64,000 nt of DNA from Cyanophora paradoxa (GCA_004431415.1 QPMI01000395.1:620001-684000); one strand, 5' to 3'. Numbered from the stretch's first letter, positions 1 through 14,077 are shown. Numbers and translations: made by a program. Notes: generated by a model from the letters alone, not told the origin.

Positions 1-122
1 TCTGACAGCGGTGGTGACGTCGCCAGCTTCCACGTCAGAGTTCTAACCAAGCCTGCGGGTCCGTAAGCGCGTGCTCGAGCTCTCGTCTTCGAATTGCACA
101 TGCGTACGCGTGATATCGATGA

Positions 123-912
123 AAAATCGCGAGCGCAGATCGCGATTACAAGCTGATAGTACTGCCATGGTCAGCACCATCTGCATCCGTGCTTCATGAT
201 CAGCCACCGCGGCCGTCGCCAGCTGCAGCTGCCGCAGCTGCAGCTGCGACGCAATCACAACTGCGACTGCCTGCGCCACTAGTACTGGGGCCGACAGCGG
301 CGCCGTGGCCACTGCAGCTGCAGCTGTGCCCGGCGCCTGCACCTTTGCCGCCACTATGGCAAGTGCCGGCGCCACCATGGCTCGTGCCAGCGCCATTAAT
401 ATTATGCCCGGCACCACCACATCTGCAGCTTCCTCTGGATCTGCAGTTCATGCAGCAGCAACCCTTGCCGTCAACGTCAGCTGCGTTCAATTCAGTGAGT
501 TCCCGTCAATTCATACTTAAAATTGCCTTATAAGCTTTGTGGCTTTGCGCTGACCACTGCGAATTTTTTCACATTTACAGATGGCGCTTCCCGGCGACGA
601 AATCGAATTCGAATTCGAACGTCTACTAGATGAACTGCTGCCTTATGGGGCCATGGGCGATCCACCCGACTCCGCACATGAAATTGATCTCGTGAGCCTT
701 CAACCTTGTCTTATGCCGTTTAATTTTATATTTACTAAGTGCATTACAAGGTGCCGGATCCGGACCAGTCTTCAGAATCAACGTCGACCCCGGCACCGGC
801 TGCGGCTGCAGCTCCTGCAGCTGCCAAGTTCCGAGATCCTGCCGATGTCCTGTCGGTTCTCGCAGTTCGGTCCTTTGGCACCTTTGATTCAGTCCAATTC
901 TCACCAATATAA
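123..912 (+). CDS. Ala/Pro/Gln-rich protein of unknown function, 3' exons
   Basis: Three exons can be read: an open stretch from about 123 to 494 (its true 5' end is probably further left or outside the window), 581-691 and 751-912. The introns start GTGAGT and GTGAGC and end CAG and AAG, and both junctions keep phase 0. The first exon encodes a run of about nine Ala, then Pro/Leu/Gln-rich low complexity. The second is acidic (EIEFEFERLLDELLPYG). The third has an Ala/Pro spacer followed by a tail containing KFRDPADVLSVLAVRSFG, with a TAA stop at 910-912. No family is recognised. The composition resembles disordered regulatory proteins, but that is inference only. Confidence 0.45.
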
Positions 913-3315
913 ATAAATATTTGGGGAAGGACCCCCTTCCCCTTCCCCCACTTGGGGGTGTTCGGGTGCCCACCCTAGGCCAAAATGAAATGTCCCGACC
1001 TCCCAAAACCCAGGTTTTCTCGCCGGATCCTAGCAAGGCATGTCCCTAGGAGTCCGGAGACGTGTTCCGGGAGATCCGGGTCCCGTCGGGTCGACCAGGA
1101 ATGAGCAATAACATGTTTTTGAAAAATGCGATCTAGCGCCTCACCAAGTGGCGGTATATCTACCGGACCAAGTGCGCCTGAATGCGACTGATACGCCCGA
1201 CGATTCATGTTATACATTCCGAGACCGGAGAGGCACAGGGTGGCCCGCTAGGCCGCCTCAAGTACCTGTTGTACCGAGCGCCGAAAAAAAGCGCTCCTGA
1301 GAGTTTTCAGCCGATCGAGACTCGAGCAGGGGGGAATGGATGCCGATATCGTGTTGCAGTACCCGGCAGGCTAGCCGACCGGCTGAGCTCCGGCTAGCTG
1401 CGCATGCCTTGCAATGCGGCAACAGCTCATCAAGCACTTCGGAACGTGAAAGAGTGCAGGAAGAAGACGCCCGCTACGCCGCCGCCGCGTTCCGGTGCGC
1501 GTCGCCGATGGTTCTGACTGCCCCGCGCCTGCCGTCCGCAGATGCGAGAGTCTTGCGCCGAAAGGTGCGCTCGCGCGCCGCCCGGCAATCTCGCGCCGGG
1601 CGCGCTCAGAAGCCCACGCGTGTCGTCGAATTCGAACAGCTCCTCTTGCGCACTGCGGCAAGGTGCACAGCTAGATTCGATTTGTGCCGCGCTCCGCAGC
1701 AGACGGCAGGCGGCGGCGCGGTCGCCGGGCGGGGCGGAGGCGCTGCGGGCGCCGGCGCGGCGGCGGCGCGGCGCGCGCGCCGCACGGGGAGCAGGCGCGG
1801 CGGGCGGCTGTGCGGCGTGCCGGGCGGGGCGGAGGCGCGGCGCCGCGGCGGGCGGCGGCGGGCTCGCCGGCCGCGGGCGGGGCGGAGGCGCGGCGGCCGG
1901 CGGGCGGCGGCGCGGCTCCGAGCTCGAGGCTCGCCAGGCGGGACGGAGGCGCGGCGGCCGGCGGCGCGGCTCTCCGGCCGCGGGCGGGCGGAGGCGCGGC
2001 GGGCGGCGGCGCGGCTCCCCGGGCGGGGCGGAGGCGTGGCGGGCGGCGGCGCGGCTCGTCGGGCGGGGCGGAGGCGCGGCGTGCGGCGGCGCGGCTCGCC
2101 GGCCGCGGGCGGGGCGGAGGCGCGGCGGCCGGCGGGCGGCGGCGCGGCTCCGAGGCTCGCCAGGCGGGACGGAGGCGCGGCGGCCGGCGGCGCGGCTCGC
2201 CGGCCGCGGGCGGGGCGGAGGCGCGGCGGGCGGCGGCGCGGCTCCCCGGGCGGGGCGGAGGCGTGGCGGGCGGCGGCGCGGCTCGTCGGGCGGGGCGGAG
2301 GCGCGGCGTGCGGCGGCGCGGCTCGCCGATCGGGGCGGTCCCAGTTGCAATTACAGGCGTTCGCGCAGCTCAGCGGCTCATGATCAGCGGCTGCAGGTTT
2401 AGAGTCAACACTCTCTAGATCTCTGTCTCGGCTAACCGTTGAACCTGACCTTTCCTACTCAACCGTTAGAGGTCCTTCCCCTCCAACAGGGGCAGTGCAA
2501 CTGCAGTGTCCCTGTTCCGTTCATAATCACATGTACACGTACACGCAAGTCTGCGCATGGCATGCGGATTACGATGGCCGGGCCAGATTGCATTTTTTAA
2601 CGTGGCCCTAAAGGGCACTAACAGCATGTGCGAACGAAATGTAAGCGTTGTAATTAAGCCTGAACGCCATTGGCTCCCGACTTCCGACTCCCGAGCCCCG
2701 AATCCCGACTCCCGAGTCCCGACTCCCATCTGGATCCGACGTCGACGTCGACTCGCGGAGTGACGCCGACTCCCAACTCCCGAGCTTCGAATTCTGTGCC
2801 CTCGCGGCTGCATGTGTTCCCTCTCACTAGAGCGTGTACCCTTGACGATCGCGAGTGTACCCCCTGTTTTCCCTCCTCCCCTGGGTATACTTAGCCGCGC
2901 GTGGTTGCGGGCCCCCGACGGTTTTTAAAACAAAGAGCGGCCACCGGACCCTCACGCCTTGAAGCCCCAACTTGGCAAGACCCCAAGGCCACTCCTGCTC
3001 CGCAGGGACTCGCTTATCGTCAAGTTTAATTATATGATAGCTTTAGTCCTGATAGAAGATCATCCTGCTAGAATTCGAAGATCATCAATAAAATTAAAGT
3101 GCGCATGCACCGGTGCCTTGAAAATTGAAAAAGGGATCCGGACGAAAAGGGAACCATTCATAATTACTAAGTTAACTGTAAGTCTGAGTTGAATTTACAC
3201 ACACGGGAGGGACTCCGGGAGGCCTATGGCGGGCCTAGGCCTGGCTATATGGCTCGCGATCTCGGCCTCACAATATTAATATCGATGGGGACCGGAGGGC
3301 AGATCACGGGGCTAT
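913..3315. other. Host spacer, no gene recognised
   Basis: No convincing exon is seen. The stretch holds a GC-rich tandem repeat (listed separately), a (GACTCCC)n-like tract near 2685-2790 and many short palindromes. Long open frames across 1340-2420 exist in every frame and reflect the GCG repeat, not genes. Confidence 0.5.
1690..2335. repeat. GC-rich higher-order tandem repeat
   Basis: Units of about 35-45 bp built on GGCGGAGGCGCGGCGG and GGCGGCGCGGCTC alternate. The pattern CCGCGGGCGGGGCGGAGG at 1871 and the sequence after it return at about 2103, giving a higher-order period near 232 bp. Confidence 0.7.
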
Positions 3316-6300
3316 CTAGGTCTCTTCCTGCGGGACGGCGCGATCGACTGCGGCAGCAGTACCAGTCAGGACACGCGGATTCAAATGAGCATACTCTGGC
3401 GCACCCATAGCGAGGGACTCGTTTGCGGTCGCCATGGTCTTCTGGATGAGTTCCTTGAGCGCCTGCAAACGGAATTGGGTCATAAACACGGTGAGCAGGC
3501 TGAATGGATTCGGAAGCTTATAATTAAGCCGGCGCGCCTCGACATCTGCGGCGGAGAATTCGAAGTTGTCGACGTTGCCGCGTTCCCAGAAACCGGCGAA
3601 GCACGGCTCGACTGCCTCCAGCGCCTTTTTCCAGGCCTTGAACAAGAAACGCGAGTCAGAGGCAGTCTGCAAAACTTCATCAAATTTAAATTTCACGTTG
3701 AATTTGACTGCACCTCGTCGGCGGCGCCGCGGACCCTTGCGATGACGTCGCCCGCGCAATTGCGGAACTGAACGACCCGGAATCGAATTCGAAGGCGCAA
3801 AGGGTACGGTAGGGTGGGGTGGGCGGGCCGGGTGGGGGGTGGGGGGTGGGGGGGGGGGATGGGGGGCGGGCAGGGGGGGGGGGGGGGGGGGGGGGTGCGA
3901 AGGGAGGGTTTGCTCGCACCGCCATTTTTGCGGCAGAGTTTTCGTCGGTAAAGGCGGCGCGGGCGAGGCCGCCGGGCCCGTCGCTGCAGGCCACCCCCTC
4001 GAAGGCCTCCCGCATGCGGGCGAACATGCCCTTCCCTTGCTTTAATGCCGTCCTCCGGTAGCTGCGCATGGGCGAGCTCGATCGCGAGGAGCTCGAAGAC
4101 TCTGAGATCTGGAGCTAGCGCCATCGTGGCACAGGGGAGGCGCACGTAGGTCGCAGCGCCCTCTCCACGGCCTTCTCTGCAATCCTGGAGCCCTCCTCCT
4201 GCCACAAACGTTGAGCATATTCGAATTCCAAGAATCGGGGAAATTGAACGGACCCTCCGGTTCTGAACAGGCTCATCTATGTTGTCAAAAGCAGCGTTAA
4301 TGGCTGATCTACCCGCCGCAAGCGCTCTCTCTTCGCAATCGATTAGTTCGGTGTGCTCCGCAGCAAGGGCCAACTGCGCTAATCGTAAGCTGGGCTATAT
4401 TAATTAGACACGCTAAAACAAAATGTCATGCATGTGCACCTTGCCGACGGTGTGCTTGGCCAACTCAACGTGACTCACGAGGTGCCCGTCCAAGAGCTTC
4501 TTTAGAGCCTTTACTTGTTCTGGCACCAATCTGCCGGTCGCGGACTGAATTAATACTTGACGCGATCTGATCGCTTTTGCATGCCCAGGTTAGGCACATA
4601 GATCACAGCTGTAAAGCAGCAATTCTAGATAGTACTTCGTAATTATTACTATACTGGGCCGGTATCGAGGCTATTTCGAACGCGCGGATATCGATACTCG
4701 AGGCTATTTCGAGCGCGCGCACTGAGTGAAGAGTTCGATCCACGAGGAAGCGATGCCGGTGTGAATTGTCTTGCTGAACATCTGCAAGGGAAGTGTGCGT
4801 GGCGGATTCAGAATTTTGTAGACGAGCTCGAAGGATTTTCGCCATGCGGTGCTGCGCATACGGTACCTCGTTGAGGTTAATTTCGCCCCACACACCCCGG
4901 TAGCGCATCGTTGCTCGAAATATACTGCGGAAAAGTCTCACAAAAATGCCGGGAGGCGACATTTGATTAATTATAAACGCGGACGAATAATGCGTGACCG
5001 ATTCGCTCCAGATGCGCGCGATCGATGGGCACTGCGCGGCGGCTGCGTCCGCAGCCTTGGCCACGTCTTCTCTGAAGGGCCGGTCGACGAAATCACGCAG
5101 CAGTAACATGGAAGCCTGCGCTTGCACATATGCCCTGAACTCAGCGCGATCGCGATGGGAGCGCATGCATGTGAAAACGTTGACACACATCGATTTCAGT
5201 AGCGAGCTCGGTGTACGCCTTATGCGCAAGGTTGGCGTAAACACGGCTCGCCGCCGCGATATCGATGGCGAGGCGCTCGATCTCGCTCTCCTGTGCCGAA
5301 TGCGTAGCTGGCTTCTGCAGCTACACGGCATCTCAGTCCATGAATACTCAATCATAATTCTATAGCTGTAGCTACTCACGTTGATAGCCATGACGTATTT
5401 CTCTAAGGTGGAAACGAGCCCTTTTGCGTCCTCCGCCACAGCCCGAGGAATCTGGAAGGCCCTTTTTAGATTAACTGCTTATTATAACGCGCGCGATCGA
5501 ATGAATTCAAAGGGGGCGGGCCTGAAGGCAAATGGTGAAAGCCTTTTCATCGAGGAAGCGCCTCAGAGACGGAATTTCCGTATCCTCGAGCGTCTGAAAT
5601 GTAGCCGGCCGGCCCTGCAACATGCCGCCGCGATCATCGGTGTATTCAGTCTAGCGTTGACAGGAAGCAGACCCGCTTGGTGCCATTGAGCTTGCAGAAG
5701 TCGTGGCTAGCAACCGTGTAGACGGGGATGTCCAAATTCGCCTTGTGCACGTGGCCAGGCAGCCACTGTACATGTATCATGATCATGGCATCAACATTAT
5801 AAATTAATCAGGAATATAAGCTTATGCATATACATGAGCAAAGCATCATGCATATCAGCACATGCATATGCATCCGCCGAAGCGCTATTGAAGATTTTAG
5901 AGGGCGCCGATCGCGAACGCACGTCTTTCATAACGTTGTTGAAACTCTGCTTGATGAGGAGCTTGGAGGTCTGGTTACGCTCCTGCCCGGCGGCCGCTCA
6001 TTTCACATAGCATGAATCGAATAGTTGGATTGATCATGAAATGGTTATTCGAACCTTGAAAATTTCAGCTCGCGATATCGATCGCGGCGGGGAACCCTGC
6101 ACTGCATGCGCAGCGGCCGAGCTGCGGATCCAGCTGGGTATGCACTTGTCTTCGTCGTGGTTGTTGATGTCTTCGGCCCCTTCCTCCTCATCGTACTCCA
6201 CAATTGGCGCCGGCGTCTCAGGCCAGTCGTAATTAATATTGTAAGGCGATTCGACTTCAGGCTGCAGCTGTCGGAAGCGGATTGGAAGCAGTTTAGATTG

Positions 6301-9049
6301 CGAAAGCGGACCGGACCGGAACTTTTCACCTCCTCTTCTATATGCACAGGTGGTTGCGCAGAGCCCTCGCTAGGGCCCGTCTCGGCGGCTGCGGCGACGG
6401 AATTCCATGCGATTGCCCGGCTCAAGTCGCGCTGCACTTCTTCGACTTCTCCGTTGTCCGTCCTGCTGAAGCCATTAATTTGAAATAATGGGGTATCGTG
6501 TGCGATCTAGAGCTTGCAAGAGCTCACATTGTGGCTACAAAGGCGAGTCGTTCGCTCACGCCTCCGATTGCAAGCTGCTCGAAATTAAAGACAGGAAACC
6601 GTTGAACGACGACGTTAAAGACAGGTTTCCGGAGCACCTTGCGGAGGAAGGCCTCGCCGAGGGCATCCCACGCGGTCCGCTCCGTCGCGGCGCGGGTCAC
6701 CGGCGCCACCACCAGCACCACCTGCGGGGCCGGCGGGGCGTTCGGATTCGAAAAGCGCGTGGAAGGCAATCTAAAGCGGATCCGGACCTGACACTTAGGC
6801 AGAAAGTCAAGAGTGATCTGAAGAAGGAGAGTCATGATCAAGGCGAGCTCTTTGGTCAAATTCTTAATCACATGTACATGTATATATGCATATGGATCGA
6901 GATCGATGTATCGCTCTAATTTCGCACTGCGGCACGCACCTTCTCGCGGGCGGCGTTGTGCTCCGCGAGGCCGGGCAGATCCTGCGCCGCGGTGGAGTTT
7001 GGCGCACGCTCGCCCGAGCTCGAATCAACTAAGCAACCGCGGCGCACGATGAGGACAACTCCGTAGGGCAGGCCAGGGAAGGGGCCCGTGATTTTCACCT
7101 GAGGCGGGGTCGGTCGTCGAGTATACGCAAGCCGCTGAGCACAGGAGACGGACGCCGTGACGTCGACTCGGGGATAAAACCTAGACTCTAGATCTGAGGT
7201 TCTGAGAGAGGGCTGGGGCGCACCTCGCTGACGAGGGGCCAGAACTGTCCGCCGTCGGCTTGTCCCACCGGTGCCGCAGTGTACTTCTCCAGTAGATTTC
7301 GGAGCTGGCGCGGGCACCTGCGCAGGCCCGCCGCTCAGACTCTGAGAACTTGCAATTGGATCAAGAATTCGAGTTGGGTCGGAAATTGGAATTCGTAACA
7401 ATTGGCGGCACCTGGCCTTGAATATGCTCTTCAAAGGAAGGATTCTCAGCTTGGCGACAGGCTCGGCGCCAGGCCCTGGGTTCTCCTGCAGGTCCTGCAG
7501 CTCGGCAATGCGGCCGTAGACAGCGCGAATGAGGTGCTTCGCCGCCTGTGCCTCGGAAGTGTTCCTGCAAATTAAATAATAATATTTAATGGGGAACGTT
7601 AGCAAGCGGGAGTATTGAGCGACAACGGTTGCCTGCAGCTGACGGCGGGCTGCATGCACACACCGGTTTGGGTCTAGTGGTGCGTACGGCTCGGGGCGGA
7701 GCGCTTCTAGCCCGTCCGTGACCTCCTCCTCCCATTCCAACCGCGTCTTGAAAGTGATCACAGCTTGGTACGGCTCCTGCCGCGTCCGCGGGAAAATGAC
7801 GCCAGAAGCAACACAACTAATGTACAGCTTTTAATTTGCACATCTCTATTCCCGGTGTCGATTCGTTGAACAGACAGCTGGGAGCGAATTAAATCTAGGA
7901 AGGAGCGGGCATAAATTCGCACAATTTTAATTTCGCGCACCTGGCAAGCAGTGCAGGCGGCGAGGGACGATGTTGGCAGCACGTCGCCCTGTCCCATGAG
8001 GGCGTTCAGCAGAGACGATTTACCTGCGCATGTGGAAGAAAGGCGGATTCTTATACCGGCGAGAAAATGCGGACTAGTACTGCGGCAGCTGCAGGAGCTC
8101 GAGCCGCACCGGCGCCAGAGGGCCCGAGAAAGCCGACATTGATAGTGTTATCGCGCGCCTTTTGAACCTTGTCCTTGAACTCATCTATCTGCGCCATTGT
8201 CTTGTTGTTACTATTGTTTATATATATCCTTTTACGGTGCAACATTAACGCACATCCTTGGAAACTTTCGCGGAGCGGGAGGGCTTCACAGCGGGGTTCT
8301 CGCACACCAGCTCTAGCGCTTGGACGGTGTCCGACAACTTGTCCAAGATCGACGACACGCGCTCTGAAGGTGCATATATAGCAAACGGCGCAGGACTTCA
8401 GCTTGGATTGAAATCTTGGATTGAACCCCCGACGGGGCTTACGGGATTTAAAGACGGGGTCGTCGCGCAGCGGAATCCTGAAGATAGTCGTCGCACCATC
8501 GCGATTGCGAAGCTCCTCCAGCACGCCCTCCAAATCATGCAGCATTCCAAGAGGCTGTGAGGAGGAAGAGGGGCGAGCGTGAGTGTGGCGTTGAGCTCGC
8601 GGTCTATGAACTTTAGTAAGGTTGGAAAACGGCGAAGAGGTCGCACAATGTCATTTGGAGGGTTGCATAGCTCGATAAAGACCTCTTTTAGCTTTTCGGA
8701 GTCCTGGACCAGCCTCGAGGCCGCTTGACACGAGTAGCCGTTGGTCTCCAGCCAGTCGCAAAGTCGCTGGAGCTTTTCCACCGCGTCCTCGTCGTTCTTG
8801 AACAGAGGGGCGAGGTGGCCGTAAACGTAGCCGCCAAGCTCGCGGGGGCTGAGCTGGACATCGGCCTTCGGATTCTCGATGATCCTTCGGGCCACGTCCG
8901 ACCACCTGCGTGGAATCAGCGCATTATCATTAAACGTCGAGGATGATCGATGAAAGTTGTGCGCACGACTCGGCCTTGTTGCGCTTCACGGGAGGCTGTG
9001 AGCCTGAGCCCGCGCTGATATCTCCCGCGCTCTCTCCACGCTTCGGCAT
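3316..9049 (-). CDS. SLIP-GC/dynamin-like large GTPase, multi-exon
   Basis: The gene reads right to left from ATG at 9049 (exon 1 8967-9049, MPKRGESAGDISAGSGSQPP). The P-loop GPSGAGKSSLLNAL is assembled across an intron from exons 8110-8188 and 7941-8023. Following exons give LPTSSLAACT, then VITFKTRLEWEEEV (exon start 7776), QFWPLVSE (about 7230), VKITGPFPGLPYGVVLI spliced to DLPGLAEHNAARE (the DxPG switch, about 6955-7100), VVLVVAPVTRAATERT (about 6660-6720) and VYTVASHDFCKLNG (about 5690). Helical C-terminal exons run to a stop at 3316. The order P-loop, LPTSS-ACT, EW, FWPLV, DLPG is that of nuclear GTPase SLIP-GC and relatives. These are GTP-hydrolysing dynamin-superfamily proteins of mostly unknown cellular role. 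Some exon ends, such as near 8550, are uncertain. Most donors read GTGCGC. Confidence 0.7.
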
Positions 9050-12000
9050 CGCCTGATAGAGCCGCGGTCCAGGAGATGCTCAACTGCTGGCGCCGACGCA
9101 GCGCTCGGCGCCGCGGCGTCGATATCGATGCCGGCGTCGTTTATAATAAAAAGTCAGCAGCGCGCACAGCCGGCACTAGCTATATATAGTACTCGCTCGG
9201 AAAGCTAGAGCTGGTCCAAAGCTAGGCTGCTGCAAACTAGCACTGCGGCCTGGCCGTGTGAGTAGGACAGCCCGATCCGGATCCGATGATCCGGCAGCCG
9301 GGTTTTTTTTCAGGTCAGTTGAAGAATTGTTTCTATTTTTTTCAGGTCAATTGAAAGAAATGATGTACCGGTCGGCGGATCCTGGAGACTCCGGAGTCTT
9401 TTCGCCCCGTTCGGGTGCGCGCCCGCGTGCGCGAGCCAGCGATAGACGGGTGAAATCTATCTCTATTTTCATCCTAGCTAGTTGCATAGACAGCCGCTGA
9501 TCATGAGGTGAGGCGCGCTCTGGGCCGGGGCGGGTTGCCGGGCCTCTCGCCAGGGCGGGCGCGATCTCGACATCGGCCCCGCTGGGGACAGCGCCCGCTC
9601 TAGATCAGCCTGGCAGGACCCGCTCTAGACCTCAAGCTCTCTCCCTCCCCCTTCCCCCCCCCCCCCCCCGCCGTCTTCCCCCTTTACTTCTCGACCTTTT
9701 TTTGGCTGCAGCTGGTTGACCCAAACCGGACCTTCTCCCCCCCCCCCCCCCCCGGGCCCCGCCCCCCCCCTTCCCCTCCCTCTCCCTTCCTTCTACCCCC
9801 AACCCAACCCCACCCCAACCACGAACCTACCCCCCGCCCTCACCACCCTCCGCCCGTCCCCCCCCTCCGCCCCCCCCCCCCCCCCCACCTCGAACCCCTC
9901 CGCCCCATCCGTCCTCTAGATCTCAAACTCGCTTCCGCCTCCCTTGCTGACCACGTACCCTCCTCCCTTGTCGCCTTCATGGCCCAGTGGCCCAGCGGCT
10001 GCCTTCCAACGATTCGTGGTATTTTCAACTTTCAACAACATGTACAGCATCAGGCCTAGTCTAGCAGGCACGCAGGGCCCCCACAACATACATGTACAGT
10101 TTTTCATTGAAAAATTAGCTAAAATTACAATAGCTTAGGAATTTGCGTATACTTGCGTACTACGTTGTACATGCATTTAATATGTACCTTATTACGGTTC
10201 AGCTTGGCCGGCGCCTGCAGCTGCAGCCGCTGAGCTGGCGGCCGCGGGCCGCAAACTTTCACATGTACAAACTTTCCACACCATGATGCCGACGTCGGGC
10301 GACGTCGACGTCGAAATCTTACGGGGTTCCCCCACGTCTTCCCCGAGGATCCGGACCACCCACGCGTCCGGGTGCGTTCTAGATCTGATTAGAGGCGGGC
10401 CGGAGATTAATAATTAGAGGCGGGCCATGCATCCTAGATCCTAGATCCTAGCTATAGGACCACCCCCGCGTCCGGGTGCGTGCGTCGCGCGAGCGCGAGC
10501 CAGCAATATGAACCTGGCTACAGATCCTGGCTAGGTACACGGGGGCTCTAGGGCCGGTGCGTTCGCGTGCATGCGCGAGCGCAAGCTAGCGATAGACTGG
10601 TGGAAAGCAAGCGCCGGCGATGCCGGTCCTAGGGGAACCTAGCTATAGGGGGAAGCAAGCGATCCCGGTCCTAGCTAGTTGCATAGACGGCTACCCCACC
10701 CCCTTCCCCACCCCCACCCCCTTCCCCTTCCACATCCCCACCCCCTACCGGAACCCGGGCCTCGCGGGGGCCAGCGCCCGCTCTAGATCTCGAGCTGCCC
10801 CCCGCGCCCCCCCCATCCCCTCCCCTCCCCCTCCCCCTCCCCTCCCCTCCCCCTCTCCCCCCCGTGACCGGGCGCGAGGGGCAGCGGGTGGAGCTTGAGG
10901 CGCTGCTGGCGGAGCTGCGGGCGGGGGCGCCCGAGCGGCCGCCCCCGCTCTCCTGGCGCGGCCTCCTCCGCCTGCCGCTCCTCCTCCGCCCCGCCCAGAG
11001 GGCCTGCGGTGCTCCGGCGCCGGCCCCCGCCCCGGCCCCGTTGGTGCCGCCTTTGGTATCATAGTATCGATCCAGGCGACCAGCGCGAGCAGCGTCGGCG
11101 AGGCGAGTCCTCCCGTCGTCCTTAGCCGATTTCTCGACCTGTTCGGCCGGCTGCCCCGAGCCGGCCCCCTCTCCCCCATTCCCTCCCCCGCCCCCGCACC
11201 CACCCCGCCCCTTCCCCTCCTCCTCCTCCTCCTCCCTCCCCCCCCCTCCCCCCCCCCTCCCCCGCCCCACTCGCCCTCACCCCCGCTCCCCTCACCTCCA
11301 ACCTCCCCTCCGCCCCATCCGCCCCCTCAAATTCGCTTCTACCTCCCTTAAGCTTGCTGACCCGGTGACCGCCTTCCCCCGCTACACATACTACTACGAC
11401 TACTTAAGATTACATACTACGTTATACAAGATACATATAAGATTACGCGACTAATTTCATTGTAAAGATTACATACTACGTTATACAAGCATTTAACTTT
11501 TACCTTGTCATATTACCTTGTTGTATTTCCTGGCCGACCAGCTGCAGACTCTGTGAGACTTTGAAAGGTCGTAGCTGTATGCTCCTATATGCCCCTAGCT
11601 ATATGCCGGCGGCGCCTGCTGCTGCGCGGCGGACGTGGAGGAGGCGCTGTACCCCAAGGCGGATGGCGAGCTCGCCGAGGAGCCCGTCTTCTAGCCGGGC
11701 AGGCCCCGCGCTGCCAGGCCCCGTCCCGGGTTCTCAGGGCTGCCGACTGGTCCCCCGCTATGCATTAAATGCGTATTTGAGCTTGTCTCGATGAACAAGC
11801 GAGTCCCTCGATGATGCAACTGGCAATTTATGGCTGCAAAGCGCTAGCAGAAGTGGCCTTTCCAAGTTGGGCCGGGTCTTGCAAGTTGCAAATTTTAAAA
11901 AACTTGCAATTGGGGCTTCAAGACGTGAGGGTGCACGCGGCCGCTCGAGATCTAGATCTAGATATCGATCTAGAGGCTGCAATAGTTTTTAATCGCCGAG

Positions 12001-14077
12001 TCGCCGAGTCGAACGGTTCGAGCCGACCGGTACCCGGTACCGTGCGGTACCGGCGGTAAAAAAATTCCGTTGGCATCAAGCTTTTTTAAAGCCTCTACCA
12101 GCAGTAGCACCAAAAAAAAAGTAGCTATACCGGTAGTAGCTGCATGCGCAGTACTTCTACCGTGTAATACTTGCGCTTCAAATTCTACCGCTAGTATGGT
12201 CCGCTACCATGGCATATTACTGAGTACCGCGCTCAAAATTTAGACCGCGGTGATATTGCATGGTAGCGCAGTAATTGTCCTAGCGGCTAACACTTTTCTA
12301 TGGGCGGTTTAATTAACGAAGAACGTTAATTACTAGGTCAGACCCGACAGTACTACGTTCTGCGCGTTCTGCGCGGGCGGCAGTACTAGTAATTTCAAAG
12401 TTTGTGGCGCGGTAATTAGTCTGCCAGCAGAGTCGCGGTCCCGAGTCGATGTCGACGTCCCGACTCCCGACTAGCGATCGGCCGCGGCGCCGGCGATCGC
12501 GACTCGGCGACTCCCGCGGCCGACTCCCGAGTCCCGAGTCCCGAGTCCCGAGTCCCGACTCAAGAAGTTCCGAGTCCCCGGGCCCGTCTCCAGGCTCCCG
12601 CGGCCGGCCCGGAGTCCAGCACTACCTCCGAGCCTCCGAGTCTAAAAACAAACCGTTGAATGTTTTTTGTTTTTGAAACCTTTATTTCGGAACCGGTACC
12701 GCGCCGTTACCGCGGCCGGTACCGGTACGCAGCCGTACCATCCCGTACGGCCCGTACCGGCCCGTACGCTGCCGTACGCACGGTAACGCACCCCTAGGCC
12801 TGCCGAACCGTCGGCGACTAATATTATCATCGGAATCGATGATCGGATATGCTGCTATCATATGCATGCCGGCGTCATTTCAGAACGCCGTGTGCATGTG
12901 CTCATGGCGTCATTCCAGAACGACGTGATCAACGTCATCTTGGACTTTCGATCGATCTCGTACTCCAGTCTCCAGGCACCGGTACCAGCGGCGGCAACCA
13001 GCCTACTACCACTGTCTACCAGGCAGACTAAAACAAATGCCTTAGACTTCATAAGCTTGCCTTGCCTAGCTAGCTACTAGGAGCCAAGGGCTCGCGATCG
13101 GAGTCCGAAATCAATTCCATTATGACTCGGGTTTTTTTGCATATCTGCATATTCATGATCGATTCAAGCCTCATGATTTATGAGCGAAGCGTCCAGTCTG
13201 GACTCTTGAGAGCCTCTGCCTACTATTTAAGCTAGGACTCTCATGATCCGATGACAGGCTCCGAGGCTCGAAGTGATGATCATGATCAGACTCTCGGGAG
13301 TCGGGACTCGGGAGTCGGGACTCATGATCATGATCAGAGTCGGGAGTCGGGAGTCCGGACCGTCGGACTCGGGAGTTTCGGTCGAGTGACTCGACTCTCT
13401 GTCACTCGAGTCCCACCGACTCCCACGTGCACGTGCGAGCCAGGGCAACGTGCACGTGCACGCCGCTGCACGGTGCACCTGGCACACGAAAAAAATTGCC
13501 TTGCCCTGCCTTGCGCATGCCTTGCCGCAGTGCCTCGCGATCGCTACTAGGAGTCTAGCTATATATATATAGAGGACCCAAGGACTCGAAATAATTTCCA
13601 TTCTGATTGTGCTGTTTTTTTAAATTTTGACACCGCTTTTTGCACATAGCTAGAGGCACCGATTTGGTACCGCGCGCGTTGTTTGCATATCTCGCATATG
13701 TACCGGGTACTGCAGACTCACGATTGATTCAAGCCTCATATGCATGATTCATGAGCAAACTCAGGCCTTCGACTCAGGCCGACTCTTTGGCCTCCGGGAG
13801 TCCCAGGCCAGTTGCAGCCCGCAGCCTGCAGCTGCAGTCGCGACTAGTCTGCAGCTTGCATCAGCTGCGCTTGCAATTGCAAGATTGAGCATCCGCGGAC
13901 ACCAGCAGCGAACCAGCTGCAGGGAATCAGGCAGAGATTCGTTCGAATTCGGACATGTACAGTCTCGACAAAACGCAGCTACTGGATGCGCGCAGAGCAT
14001 CCATGAACGTTAACAGATCTAGAGCGTCCTCGGCAGCAGCGTCTAGCGCACGTCTTGCCCGTCAACCAAAAATTCGA
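9050..14077. other. Host spacer rich in low-complexity DNA, no firm gene
   Basis: The spacer holds poly-C and CCCT tracts at 9645-9910 and 10690-11330, with similar sequence around both, so the two may be duplicates. It also has GTACCGG-rich patches at 12020-12060 and 12690-12790, (GAGTCCC)n tracts at 12520-12560 and 13290-13420, and very many short palindromes. A short open stretch near 11625-11694 (ADVEEALYPKADGELAEEPV then stop) and another at 10864-11064 could be exon remnants, but no gene can be assembled. Confidence 0.45.
12520..12560. repeat. (GAGTCCC)n microsatellite
   Basis: Perfect tandem copies of a 7-bp unit, CCGAGTC, are visible. The same unit recurs at about 2690-2790 and 13290-13420 in host DNA and at 43224-43258 inside the integrated element. 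Confidence 0.7.

Noticed and set aside
1340-2420. Long Arg/Ala/Gly-rich open frames on both strands
   Set aside because: They exist in every frame and come from the GCG-rich tandem repeat.
12020-12790. Possible transposon bounded by GTACCGG-rich ends
   Set aside because: The ends are only composition-alike; no clear inverted repeat, target duplication or gene was found.
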